Shown here: one piece after another, positions 1-11,626 of the stretch
How the letters are laid out: the number at the start of each line of letters is the position of its first letter
Position numbering within the stretch: the first letter of the stretch is position 1
DNA from: Colletotrichum lupini
Taxonomy: Eukaryota > Ascomycota > Sordariomycetes > Glomerellales > Glomerellaceae
Length of the DNA stretch: 64,000 bases
Direction of reading: 5' to 3'
Assembly (NCBI RefSeq): GCF_023278565.1
Contig: NC_064673.1
Span: forward strand, 2,480,001-2,544,000
Notes under the pieces: generated by a model
What the model saw: only the letters and a program-made list of their open reading frames with translations
Told to the model about the DNA's origin: nothing
Database searches by the model: none
Position numbers and translations under genes: made by a program

Positions 1-1
1 G

Positions 2-472
2 ACGGCGGAGCTGTCCTCTAAGGCACAACAAGCTGCTTCCGATGCGAGCACGACCCTCGGCAACGCTGCTCGGAGCGGGCAACAGACGGTCTACAACGCG
101 ACCAACACAACTGCTGATAAGGCGAGAGACTTGCCGCAAGCAGGCACAAATGCACTCAATAATGCTTCTGGATCTGTTACATCGACCTTGGGAGACGTCA
201 AGCACAACGCCACCGGCTCATCGGCGACCAACAACAGCCGGACGTTTGATGAGAGAACTCGTCAGCCGCTCTCCGGATATGTCACAAGCACAGGATCGGA
301 TGGCCTCGCTCGATCGTCAGTCAATGAGACTGAGATACCGAGACGTGCCCCTTTGGACCTTGAGGATCAGCTCTCTGCTGAACAGTCTAGTTTGCCTTCA
401 CTCCCTAGGTCCTTGCCAGTCAAATCTGATATTAAGGGTTTGGGAAATGGAACGGCTACGATTCTCCAATAA
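2..472 (+). CDS. C-terminal part of an Ala/Thr/Asn-rich LEA-like protein (truncated by window edge)
   Basis: The frame is open from base 2 to a TAA at 470-472, so this is the last ~156 codons of a gene that begins outside the window. The visible part starts with Ala/Gln/Thr/Asn-rich, low-hydrophobicity sequence of the type seen in LEA-like or apolipoprotein-like helical stress proteins, and ends in a Ser/Pro-rich tail. No catalytic motif or membrane segment is visible. The family assignment rests on composition only, and the true N-terminus and introns cannot be seen. An overlapping ORF at 42-554 in another frame has the erratic composition of a shadow frame. Confidence 0.55.
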   Translation, partial: TAELSSKAQQAASDASTTLGNAARSGQQTVYNATNTTADKARDLPQAGTNALNNASGSVTSTLGDVKHNATGSSATNNSRTFDERTRQPLSGYVTSTGSDGLARSSVNETEIPRRAPLDLEDQLSAEQSSLPSLPRSLPVKSDIKGLGNGTATILQ

Positions 473-1125
473 AAGGATGGATATGTCGGCGTTGTTGATC
501 AATCATAGTTTCGAAGAGGAAAGGGCTAAAGCAGCTTCGAAGCAACGACTGTAAACTAGATGCTGCACGCTTCCATATTGGATTTAATATACTGAAACTA
601 GTAATTCACAAAATTTTGCACCATACTTGTTAGCTCGTAAAGGGTTGAAGTCCCCGAGACTTGGTTCGGCCATCACCTTAGTGAGGTGGGGGGCAGGGTG
701 AGCTCTTGATGCGCCAGAACTCCATTTTGCGACTCCCTTACAGGCAGTCGTTGGAGAGCATCTTCTAGTATAATGAAAGCTCGACCTCCGAAACGAAACA
801 GCATTAAGGTTGAACTATAAGAGGCTTCGTGATTAAGGCGGACGCAAGACTTATCGATGGATATTGTTGATGCCAAATAAAATGGATATGGGATGAGTGT
901 TACGTATGGGAAAACATAGTGTGTATGAATCTCGGATTGAGAAGTCGCGAGCCAGTTGTCTCAACTTGGTGCACGCAATGGGAAATCATGAATGCAGCAG
1001 CTGAGCAGACGAACGTACGACAGGAATGCTTCCTGCATATTGCTTCGCCTCAGACTTACCCTGTACCGACTTCTATTTTGGTGTTGACTCAAATACCTTA
1101 GCAACACACCCTTTTCGGCTGGAGC
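473..1125. other. Intergenic, no gene recognised
   Basis: About 650 bases between the LEA-like gene and the 3' end of the lyase pseudogene. Short ORFs on both strands (for example 673-876 minus and 919-1101 plus) show no domain, no signal peptide and no splice-supported extension. Confidence 0.5.
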
Positions 1126-1419
1126 TTAACTATCCTTATCGATGCGATACAGCAAAGTTCCATGTCCGAACGAATCATACCCGCCCGAGTTTGGACTGTA
1201 GTCACCACCGCCGCCTTCAATGTTGGCGGTCAGGTTGCCATTGACATAGTCACGGAACTCCATTGACCATGAAGCATTGAGACCCTTGACTTCCGCGTAG
1301 TGGGAGTAGAGAGCTTCATAACCAGGTCGTACATCAAATCTAGCTTTTGGGGCCACGACCTCCAGCACACCTTCCCAGCTACGATAAGGCGTGTAAGAAA
1401 CAGTGTGGTTGGTATTGTA

Positions 1420-1465
1420 AGTCGACCCACCCCCTTTTGGCCACCCCCCCCTTTTGGCCACCCCA
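1420..1465 (+). repeat. Left terminal inverted repeat of the Fot1/pogo-like element
   Basis: About 45 bp carrying an internal tandem of a CCCCCTTTTGGCCACC unit. It is inverted relative to 3262-3306. A TA target dinucleotide lies immediately outside. Confidence 0.8.
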
Positions 1466-3261
1466 TTAAAACATAATATCAAAACATCGCTACTAACTAT
1501 ACTTAATTAATTAACTATCTTCTATTACTATAATAATATAGTTATGATTCTCCCTAGGTAATTCGACCCCTGCGAGTCGACTAGGACTAACTAGACGGTC
1601 GCTAGAGTCCTCCTAAGCTCTTTATATATCCTAGATATTTACGAACTTAGTATTTAGGTTTATTAGTATACTCTTCTTTTTTTACGACCTTAATTAGTTA
1701 ACTTTAGCTTTTAGAACTCGAATATAGTACTAAGATATTACTAAATAATAAGCCTACTTGCTAAATACTTTTTTTACTTTTTTAAATAGTAGTTATTAAG
1801 TATTATAGTCTAGACTAAGCTCTATAAATAACTTTAACTAATCGCAGAGCTCGCTAGCCTTTTTAAGTATTAACTAGTTAATAATAAACGCCGCTAATAC
1901 TTAGTTAATAGCTTTTTTAATATTACTAGTTACTTACTTAGTATCTGCGGTCTTTTTAGTTAGTATAATTAGGTTAAGTAAGATTATTAAATTAGTAAGT
2001 AATCTAGCTATGTTAGGGGGATATAGTCCAGTTACTTTTTACTTACTTCGTATATTTAATAATATTAAACTAACTAAACGAGCTTTTTAATAATAGCTTA
2101 AGAAGTACTGCTTTCTAACGATAGTAGAATTATTTACTATATCCTCTTTACTAAGCTCCTTTTTATACTTAGACTTAATAAGTTTAAAAATAGCTATATT
2201 TAACGGCTAGAGGATATAGGAAGTATATAGTAATAAGAATAATAAGTAGACGTTATTTCTATAATATTCTTATATAAATTCTATTATTATATAACTCCTA
2301 TAGCTATTTAGAACTAATAGTCGAGGCTTATTAAGTATACTAAGCCCCCTAAGGGGGGGGGTCTTAGTTTATAATAAGAACACTATTTTTAACTACTTAA
2401 GGGCAGTCTTATTAATCGTTTAATTATTATTTATTATTATAAACTCCTAATTAGTATAAGGGTTAAGTTTAAGTAAAAACTATTACTACTATACTAACTT
2501 TCCCTTATATATAATTAGTAGTTTAATAGCTCGATTATTAATAAAAATATATTTAATTATAGATACCTAAGTACGCGAACTAGGCTCTTTTTTTCGTATT
2601 ACTATAGTCTCTACCTTATTTAAAACTAGGCTATTAAATCCCTTACCCTCTAGGATACTAGTCTTATTTATATTATACTTATTAGCCTATTTAATATTAC
2701 TAATCTCTAGTATATTAAGTAATCTAAACTATAACTTAATTATATTAGTAATAGCCCTATTTAAATACCTCGAATTAATAATACGACTTCTCTAGACCTT
2801 AATTAATAAGTTCCTTTTTCAAAAAGCGTCTATCTATCTTTTTTTAAAAGGATTTATATCCCCCTAGGATCTTAGAACTCGCTTAGCAAATTTTATAAGC
2901 TATTTATAAATTAATATAACGCTTAGATTATATTAAATACGAACTTATTAAGCTAACTAATCTTCTTATTATAGAGAAAGCCTCTAAAGGTCTGTGAATA
3001 CTATTACCCTCGTTTAATAACCTTTCTTATAGTTATAAAGAGTTAACCTTAGAACTCTAAACTTAATTAAGGCCCGATTAATTAAGAGACCTCTTCTAAT
3101 AGCCTTAAGAGCCCGAATAACTTTATTTTTAATATACGAGATTATTATATATCGATAAATAAGTATATAAAAAAGAATTATATTTGGACGATTTTTATAA
3201 TTATTATAGTGGTTTGAAAATCGTAGGTAGGGTTTTAATACGGTAGCTGGGATAGAGAAAT

Positions 3262-3306
3262 GGGGTAGCTAAAAGGGGGGGGTGGCTAAAAGGGGGTAGG
3301 TCGACT
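3262..3306 (-). repeat. Right terminal inverted repeat of the Fot1/pogo-like element
   Basis: Reverse complement of the left repeat with G-to-A/C-to-T changes, for example GGCC on the left against AGCC on the right. The TA copy follows at 3307-3308. Confidence 0.8.
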
Positions 3307-3452
3307 TACTTAGCAACATACTCGGCGCTAGCTTTAATTAGCCACCTGCGAGAAAATCTGGAGTAGGACAAAAAGAGAACTCACGCGTTCAGGATCTAGC
3401 GGCCAAAGGTATCGAAAAGATCAATTCCCTAGTTCTAACCTTGTTGCCCGAT

Positions 3453-3467
3453 AACTCCGACGAGAGC
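3453..3467 (+). repeat. Left copy of LINE target-site duplication
   Basis: AACTCCGACGAGAGC, identical to 9966-9980. It belongs to the lyase coding sequence on the minus strand; counting one copy keeps the lyase in frame. Confidence 0.85.
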
Positions 3468-6400
3468 AACCTTCTTCCTACATACTTTTTCTTAGCACGT
3501 ACTATTAGTACGGGCCACTCTACTACACTAACCTCCTTAATAAGGCCTATTCTAACCCCCTTTCTCTTATACTAACTATAACTAGCTTAGGTAACGGCCG
3601 CTATATACCGCTATAACTACCGCCCTTTTTAAATACTTTTAGTACCCTCTTAGGCTTTATTATAATCGTTTAGTTTACGCTATTTCGGTCCCTAATTAAA
3701 AAACGCCGTATTTTAGACTTTATTAAGGTAATATTTATAACCCTTAAGATTATAAAAGTTCTAATTACGAGACCTAAGCTAAATACGTTTATTATTATAA
3801 CTTAGCTTAGATTAATAATAATAACCTAACCCCCCCCTAACTACGGAGCGTATTTTAATAGGATTATAATTATTAACAAAATTAAGACCTATCTCTTTAG
3901 TTTTTATTTTATAAGGGATATTACCCTCGTAGTTATTTAAGAGTCCTTTTAGTTATTAAAAAACTCTAAATATATTATTATTATAAGTTATTATATTACT
4001 AAGCTCGAGGCTCTTTTTAAAAAACCTTAGCTATTACTTATTAAAACTTCTTAATATAAGCTAAATTATAAAATTATAATAAGCCTCTTTTTTATTAAAA
4101 TACTCTCTTAAAGCTCTAGCTATTATACTTAGCGTTTTACTAATTATTAACTCTAGGGGCTTATAGCTCGAGCTTTAAATATAACGAGCGACTTATTAAA
4201 GGGAGTTAAAAACGCACTTCTTTCCCCTAATACCTATATTTTTATTTATTTTAATTTTAAAAATCCCTACCGCTAAGTAAAAGCACGGTTTATTTATAAA
4301 GAAGTTATTAAAAACTACTTACTTAAGAGTAAAAATATTAGCTTAGTAACTAAGGTTCTAACTAGTTACGTACTTATTCTAAAGACCTTAGGAGTATAAT
4401 AAGTTATACTTAGTCGCTATACTTAGCTACTTAAACTCTTTAATATAATTATTATCAAGGGATCTAAGATTTAGTCTACTTATATTATTAGAGGTATTAA
4501 AACTTAGATCCCCGGCCTTAATAAGTAACCCCTTAATTTTAGTATATATATTTAAAATAAGGTTAGAATAATAATAAGAATAACCCCCCTCTACTACCGG
4601 ACCTCTAGCCCGATAAACAGCCCTTATATAATTTATATTATATCCTTTTTAAAACTAATAAAAAGGCTTTTTAATATTTTTAAATTAGTAATAGCTTAGC
4701 TACTTACCTACCGACCCCTTCTTAAATAGTACTAGGTCTACTTAGATTAGTATAGCTCTAAGGACTATATTAGAACTTAATATTATTATTATTATAAAAA
4801 GCTAGGATATAATAGTAATTATACTACGATTATCCTTTAATACGTAAATTACTAAGGGCTATATATAAGTAATTATACGAGCTACTCTATATATTTTTAA
4901 AAGAAAAATAGTACTATTATTTACTAAACTTCTTAATAAAAAAAACTCTTATATAAAGTAAATAAAGAACTCTATATATAAATTACGAAGCTTAACCTCC
5001 CCTTAAGCCCTACCCCTAGGTTAAACTTTATAAAGTCTTTAAGTACTTAGCTTTAAGATAAGATTATAAGTATTAAAGTAAAGAGATTTATTAAGGATGT
5101 TATTTAGGGGTCTATAGTTATTAATATAGCTATATATAATACTAAAAATTACTTAAATAAATAAGAATAAACCTACTTAATTATTATAAAGTTAAATAGT
5201 ATTATAAATTCTATTTTAAAAAGTAATAACTACCCTCTTTTTAAAAAATAGGGCTCTAAACTCCCCCCTAAAAATAGCTTAAAATACGAAGAGCCTATTT
5301 TAAAAAAGAAGAATAAGAGTAAATATAAGAGCGCCTCGCGTAAGCGCTCTATAACTATTTATAATTAACGTATTTAATACGTATTAAAATTAAAGTATTA
5401 TAAGCTAATATATAAAAAAACGGCCGTAAGTATAACTACGCCCTTATTACTACCGAATTTAAATAAGTAAATATTTTATTATTATAAGAGCTATAATATA
5501 ATATAAATAAGTTATAGAATATTACTAAATCTTACCCTAGCATTGCCTTATACTTATTAATTTAGAACTAGGCTACGACTACTAATAAACCCTAGGTCTT
5601 TATATACGTCCGCTAGACCCTCCCGTACCTAGTAGCGTTTAATATTATAAAGCTTTTTTATTAAAACTTATTTAGAGTACGTATCCTAGGGTATTATATC
5701 CTTAATATTTACTACGCCCTTAATAAGAAATATATATTAATAATACTTAATTATTAAACCCCTTTATAAAAGCTATTTATTATAGGGGATCTAAACTCTT
5801 ATTATACTAATTAGTAACCGGGGACCCCCTTATATACCCCTAGGAACTATTTTATTAATTAAATAAACGGCTATTATTTTATTATATTAAACCCCGTAAG
5901 GGTCCTTATTTATAAAGCAAATAACGTACTTAACCTAACTATTTTTAACGTCCCCCTAGCCCGGACTTAGATTACTAACTATATATATATTAAACTAAAT
6001 TATAATACTCTTATTATAACTATCCCCCTTCTTATTAGCTTAAGTAATACGTATTAACTAAGAAAAAAAAAGCAGAGGATTAAACTAGAGAATATACTAT
6101 AGTTCGTAAAGAGGGTTAGGGAGTTAACCTAGGTATTATATACTATATATAATATTATATAAGACTTTAATCTAGCTACGGAGAGCTTTAATAACGTATT
6201 TTAATATATTTATACTTCCTCCTCTACCCTATATTATATAGAGAGTAGGGGGACGAAGTAGTAGGACGAATCGTATATTAAGGCTAATAGACGCTTTAAA
6301 GTAATATACGTAGTTAACCCCTAATCTCTTATTATAACTATAGTTAATTAGTAGCGTAATAGTACTATATAAAGGGCTAAGGCCGCTATATAGGCTAGAA

Positions 6401-9400
6401 TAGTCTTTTTTATTAAAAAGGATTTAAATATATACTAAATTATAAGTTAGAACTAGCCTAGGCCTTAGGTCTAATCTTGTTTTTTATAAAATAGTAAGAA
6501 TATAGTTACTAAACTTATTAAAAAAGCAATGCTCCTTTAGAAAAAGCTCTTAAAGCGTGCAATTATAGAGGATAATATATATCTTAACCTTACGATATAC
6601 CCTCGATAACTATTACTTTAAGATTTTATTATTTATTAATACGAAATAAATAATATAGTACTTAGTATAAGAAATACTACCCTTAGTGCGGATAATATTA
6701 TAGTCTTAATACTACGGGCCTACTAGCCGTATATTAATAACTATATCCGTTACTTTTACTAAGCCTATCTCGTACTTAGATATTACCCTAAGGCTTAATA
6801 AGACGCTAAAGTAGTAATAATACTAAAGCCTAACTAGGATATACGTATTTATAAGGGCTAGTACTTAATCTTATTCTTAATAACCCTAGGGAAGGGGCTA
6901 GAGCGCCTTATAACTAAGAAAATATCTTATATTACTATTACTTAAGGCGTACTTAACTTATAAATAACTAAGGTACTACCTAAATAATCGGCTACGGATA
7001 TAGCTAGGGTAATAGCTTATAATATATAGGCTATTTTTAATAAAAAGCTAGTTATTATTATTATTATAATAAATATTAAAAAAGCCTTTAACTTAGTATT
7101 ATATAACTAACTATATAATCGGCTCTAGGTATAGGGTTAGCCTAAGAATATTATTATTTAAATATAGTACTTTAACTAATTATATTAAGCCTCAGTCCGC
7201 TATAAAAAATACTAAACTCCTATATCCCCCCTTTTTTATAATTTATTATAGGGGTTACTAATCTTACTTATTCTCTTTTTATTATATATTAAGTAGATCT
7301 ATTAAATTAGCCCAGAGTTCTTTAGATTTAATTATATTAATAACTATATAATACTAAGCGTTAAGAGGGACCTTACTAAAGCTACTTCCTAGGTATAATA
7401 AATTCTAAATAATATTATTACTTAGGGTAAGGATAATATTATTTGGTTTAATTTTAAGAAGACTAAAGTTTTTTATTTTATAAAGTAAACCTTATTAAGG
7501 GCTAGAGATATTACCCCCCCCCCCCCTATTTATTATAATAATAAGGAGATTAGACTTTACAAAAAGGGTATTATAAAATAGCTAAGTATTACTTTTAATA
7601 AGAAATTACTTTTTTATAGCTATATTACTAATTACTAAAATAAGGCTAGGTCTATAGCTAGCTATATTAAAGGCCTTAATAAAGTCTTTAATAATACGCC
7701 CCTAGTTATTATATATAAAGCGATTTATATTATTATTATTCTTAAGGCCCTATACGGCGCTAAGCTATAGTACCCCGGCCTAACTTAACTTACTTTTAAA
7801 GTTAGGGTTAACTTTAAAATATGTACTTAATTAGAAGTTTAATATAGGCTAAAGTTAGTTATTAAAACCCTCTAGACCCTTATTAATATCGCTTTAGAGG
7901 GCTCCTTTTTAGTATAATAAATTATATTAGTTACGGCGTTATTATATAAAGCGAGTATATTATTAATAAAGCTTTTCCTAAACTCCTTTAGAAATTACTA
8001 TATTATTAGGCTCTTTATACTAAACTACTCTTATCCCCTAGCTTAAAAGATTTATAATTATAAACTACTACGTAACTACGGGAACCCCTCTTACCTAATT
8101 ACGCTTATTTAAATAACTAGTTAAATCGAACGTCCCCCGTAACTAGCCTTACTACCCTATAACTTCTTAATTATAAATAACTTTAATAATACTTAAAAAG
8201 TAATTAAGATAAAAAAAATATAAAGCTATTATAAATAATATAAATCTCTCCTTATTACGTATATTATAACTTATATAAATAGGTTATAAATAACTCTAGA
8301 GGTTACGGGCTTTAGATATACTATTTACTAAAGACCGTAATTAATTTATTTTAAGTATTACCGCTTCCCCTAGGCCGAAGTCTTTAATACTAAAATAAAA
8401 AAGGCTATTATAAGTCTTTATATAGCGCTAAGGCTTAAGAATAAGTTTATTATAACTATTACGGTTTATTTAAATAACTAGGCTATTATTAAATACCTAA
8501 ATAATACCCCCCCCTTATCCTCTTAATAAGCTATTCTCGAGTTTAGGGAGCTTATTAAGAATACTAGGGTCCCCGTTACCTCCCGTTAAACGCTTAGTTA
8601 TAAGGGTATTATAGGGAATAAAATAGTAAACTAGTTAACTAAAAAAAGTACTATTATAAGTCCCCTTAACTTATTTATATACCCCTTAATTACTACTTAT
8701 ATTAAGTATTATACTTAAGAGAAATAGCTAACTATACTCCGGGGCTAGTAAGAGGATTATTAACTAAACTCTTATAAGGCCCTTGCCTTACTTATTAATA
8801 ATATAGCAAGCCCTAAGCTAAAGTTACTTACGTAACGCTAGCTCTACTAGCTCTTTTTAGCTAGGTCTAGCTATAGGGACTATATTATATACTACTATTT
8901 ATATAACTATAATAATACTAACCTCCGCTACTTATATAAAAGGGAAAAAGTACTTAATTATATTTATTATTACTATTTAGTCTCGCATAGGGGTATATTA
9001 TAGTTTGCCTAAGCTAACTTTATTTAGTATTAATTTAATAAAAACTAGTCTATTTATATTATACTACTATAGAGCTCCCGGTTCTTTATTAATATTTACT
9101 TAAAATAAACCGATATTTATTAAAATTAGGTTAGTGCGCGCGGAATTAGCTATAATAATACTAAACCTATATTTATTATTAAATAGTACGGCTATAATAA
9201 AAATATCGGGGTGCCCCCCTTAACTTTTATATTAATAAACCGACGTAATAGGACGTACCATATAGTTCGTATCTTAACTAACTATTTAAAATAAACCTTT
9301 TTAAGCTAAACCCCCCTATTATAATAAGTTTATTAATACGGCCGTTAGCTCCCTTAGTAAATATTAATCTTATAGGGCGAGTATATTAATATAGCTCGTT

Positions 9401-9965
9401 CGATTAGGATACGTAATAGGCTATATACTTTATCGGCCTTACGAAGCTTATATTTACTTATAGTAGCGCTAATAGTAATATTACTTTTTATTTACGCTAT
9501 ATTAATACTTTATTTTATTATATAATATAATATATTACCTTATATTATAATATATTATATACCTCCCCCCCCTTACTTTACTATTTTATATTTTATATTA
9601 TATTACTCTCCCTCTACTTATTAAAAGAGCTAGACTCTTTACCTCGGGTAGTAATACTTATTATAGTACGATAATAATCTTTTTATAAATATATAAAATA
9701 CTACTTAGTTAGTTTATTATATTACTAGCGTAATGCTCAAACCTCGCTAAGTATATTTACCCTAGGTTATAAAATATTACGGGGGGCTATATATAAATAA
9801 AAGGGTTAATCTTAGATTATATATTATACTATCTTCTAGGAGGGTATTATATAGGCTCTACGGGGTACGGTATACGGTTTTATAATTTAATGCGATATAG
9901 TCACCTTTCGCCTTACTTAAGGACACCACGGCGTAAAATAGCACAAACAAACAAACAAACAAACA
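3468..9965 (+). mobile_element. Tad-type LINE (non-LTR retrotransposon), RIP-degraded
   Basis: The insertion is ~6.5 kb, bounded by a 15-base direct repeat AACTCCGACGAGAGC (3453-3467 and 9966-9980) and ending in (CAAA)6, the tail expected of a LINE on the plus strand. Despite dense stops, coding relics can be read in order. Near 5787-5815 is an endonuclease motif of the GDxNSHHTNW type. Near 7250-7285 is the RT motif ending in FLLYI. At 7333-7344 is a mutated YADD. Near 8360-8410 is an RNase H block (PLAEVFDxE-like). The order endonuclease, reverse transcriptase, RNase H fits the Tad clade. It inserted into the lyase gene, opposite to that gene's direction. Confidence 0.8.
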
Positions 9966-9967
9966 AA
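9944..9967 (+). repeat. (CAAA)6 simple-repeat tail of the LINE
   Basis: Six perfect CAAA units at the 3' end of the LINE. The repeat is unmutated although each unit contains CpA, the preferred RIP target, in an otherwise heavily mutated element. Confidence 0.8.
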
Positions 9968-9980
9968 CTCCGACGAGAGC
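9966..9980 (+). repeat. Right copy of LINE target-site duplication
   Basis: AACTCCGACGAGAGC, identical to 3453-3467, directly after the CAAA tail. The first two A bases could also belong to the tail, so the duplication is 13-15 bp. Confidence 0.85.
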
Positions 9981-10838
9981 GATGCAGAGTAAAGCATGCC
10001 CCTGGTCACGGCCAGACTCCTGGATCTGCATCAGAGTCTTTCCGCTACCCTGCTCCGTGAAGTTGGCGATTGAGAAATAGGGCAGGGCACCATTAGCCAC
10101 AACCTCGGGCTGGCCCGGAATCCCGTTCTTGAAGTAGTTGACCGCGTAATTGTACATGGTTCTGTTGTCGTTGAAAATACCAATCGCCATAAACGAGGCA
10201 ATGTTGCACAAGTCCCAGTTGGCGTAGTAGAAATCCGGTTTGTTGTAGTGGTGCTCGAGGAAGTCGTGGTTGTACACCGCAAAGACGCCGTTCAACATTT
10301 TGCCAAAGGCCGTCTGGTTCTGCTTGGGCCAGCCGGAGTATCCACGAAGGAGCTCGGCGGCGTTGGCAAACTGGTATCCGTAGAGCCCTGCCGCGAGATA
10401 TTTGTCTTCAGTGCCGTTGATATCGACAAGGGTAGAGCTCCAGCCGTCGAGGATCTTGGCTGCGTGGTCTGCGTAGGAAGTGTTACCTCCAACCAGCCAT
10501 CGAATGGTCAACTGGTACGCTGAGTGAGCATCGCGATAGGCATAGCCGTAGTTGTTGGTGGGCGCAAAGGTGGCGTTTGTGCCACGGACAAGAACCGACT
10601 GCGGCGTTGGCTTCCACGAGGTCTGAGCCAATTTTCCGGCTTCTAGATGCTGCCAGGCTCGGTACCAGGGTTGATCCTGGGCATGAACATGGTTTTTGAT
10701 TCTTGCGAAATCGTTCGCGGAGTGAAGAGAGCCTGGATGAGCGAACGACGTATCATTCAGGCCATGCAGCTTCTCAAAAGGTGAAGCTGTCACGCTCCAT
10801 GACAATAAAGGCAAGAGGAAAGCGGCCTCAAGATGCAT
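9966..10838 (-). pseudogene. N-terminal segment of the interrupted polysaccharide lyase
   Basis: ATG at 10838 begins a clear signal peptide (hydrophobic AAFLLPLLSWSV followed by a small-residue cleavage site) and about 290 residues of alginate-lyase-type helical domain, including repeated N-x-S/T glycosylation sites. The open frame runs on to 9858, but everything below about 9966 is LINE sequence: the tail read through the CAAA repeats is a hydrophobic run of Val/Cys/Leu/Phe that is not part of the enzyme. The rest of the lyase is found at 3452-3307 and 1417-1126. Confidence 0.85.
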
Positions 10839-11626
10839 GATGACTGTTTGAGACCGAAGAACTTTGATAGAGGTGCGATGCCAAGAATTGCCTCAAAAGT
10901 TGAAATATGAACATAACGAAGAGTCTTATAGATATCAATCTGATGATATGAAGGTCTCCCACCCAACCTTTGGGCAACATTAGGAATCTGATGGTACATC
11001 GTCAATACCACCCCAAAAGAGTGTGCATACACAGCACCGGCGCAATCTTCCCCGGCTGACGCCCGATCCATACTTAACCCCACAAACGCGGGGTGATAAG
11101 ACGCGGCGCGCTGCGTTGCGTGGCCATCCTTCATGATCGGCACGGGCGACACCGAGATCTCTCCCGGATTTCCGGGGGCGTGAGACCTGGTCGAAGTGCG
11201 CCTCGCAAACGAAGCTGAGGAAGCCTTGGCAGAGACTCATTTTCGACAAAATCGGTACCTCTATTCGAATGGCTCATTCCCCGATGCCGAAACAAATTAG
11301 CGAACAGTTTAAAAATTTCAGCCTTTGATTCCTCACATCATACTCCGTGATCAATATGTTCTTGTCGTGTACACTACAGCTTTACACTTCCACTTTGACG
11401 GGAAAATTAGCATAAAGAGCGAAGTCAATGAGCAGTTGTATTCTGTATTAGGGTCTCGCCGCCCGGTGTTACATTCTCGGTATCACTCAGGGAGCTTTGG
11501 TAGTATCCACGAACTGCACACCGAAGAGGCACGTTTCCCTGAGAGGTTGAATCAGCAATCTACTTGCAGCAACGGCTTTCAATCGAATCAAGTTTAAAGA
11601 CTACAATGGAGAATAACAAAGACAAT
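10839..11626. other. Intergenic; lyase upstream region
   Basis: About 790 bases of ordinary composition between the lyase start and the adhesin 3' end. Short ORFs here (10790-11152 and 10980-11249 minus, 11325-11597 plus) overlap one another in different frames and show no recognisable domain. Confidence 0.4.

Larger units (their letters stand above)
1420..3306. mobile_element. Fot1/pogo-like (Tc1-mariner) DNA transposon, RIP-degraded
   Basis: The element is 1887 bp, close to the ~1.9 kb of Fot1-type elements. It is flanked by a TA duplication (1418-1419 and 3307-3308). Terminal inverted repeats of about 45 bp begin AGTCGACC and contain two copies of a CCCCCTTTTGGCCACC unit. The right repeat differs from the left mainly at sites reading TGG/TAG or CCA/CTA, the RIP signature. 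The interior has no open frame, so the transposase orientation was not determined. It sits inside the C-terminal half of the lyase gene. Confidence 0.8.
1126..10838 (-). pseudogene. Secreted alginate-lyase-like polysaccharide lyase, interrupted by two transposons
   Basis: The host gene lies on the minus strand in three pieces: 10838-9966 (signal peptide and most of the helical domain), an island at 3452-3307, and 1417-1126 (C-terminus and stop). The island carries a 57 bp intron (3384-3328, GTGAGT...GCTAG with a GGCTAATT branch). If the 15-base LINE target duplication and the TA duplication of the DNA transposon are each counted once, the exons total 1254 bases, exactly 418 codons. The family fold is the alginate lyase/chondroitin AC lyase alpha-toroid, with conserved stretches such as NYGYAYRD, the YYANWDLC segment and AEYVAKYN. 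The island also has three in-frame TAG codons fitting TGG or CAG converted to TAG, so the gene is dead even apart from the insertions. Substrate cannot be read from sequence; a glucuronan- or alginate-type uronic polymer is typical of the family. Confidence 0.85.

Noticed and set aside
9858..9965. C-terminal 36 codons of the open frame that begins at 10838.
   Set aside because: They read through the CAAA tail and LINE sequence; the true lyase continues at 3452.
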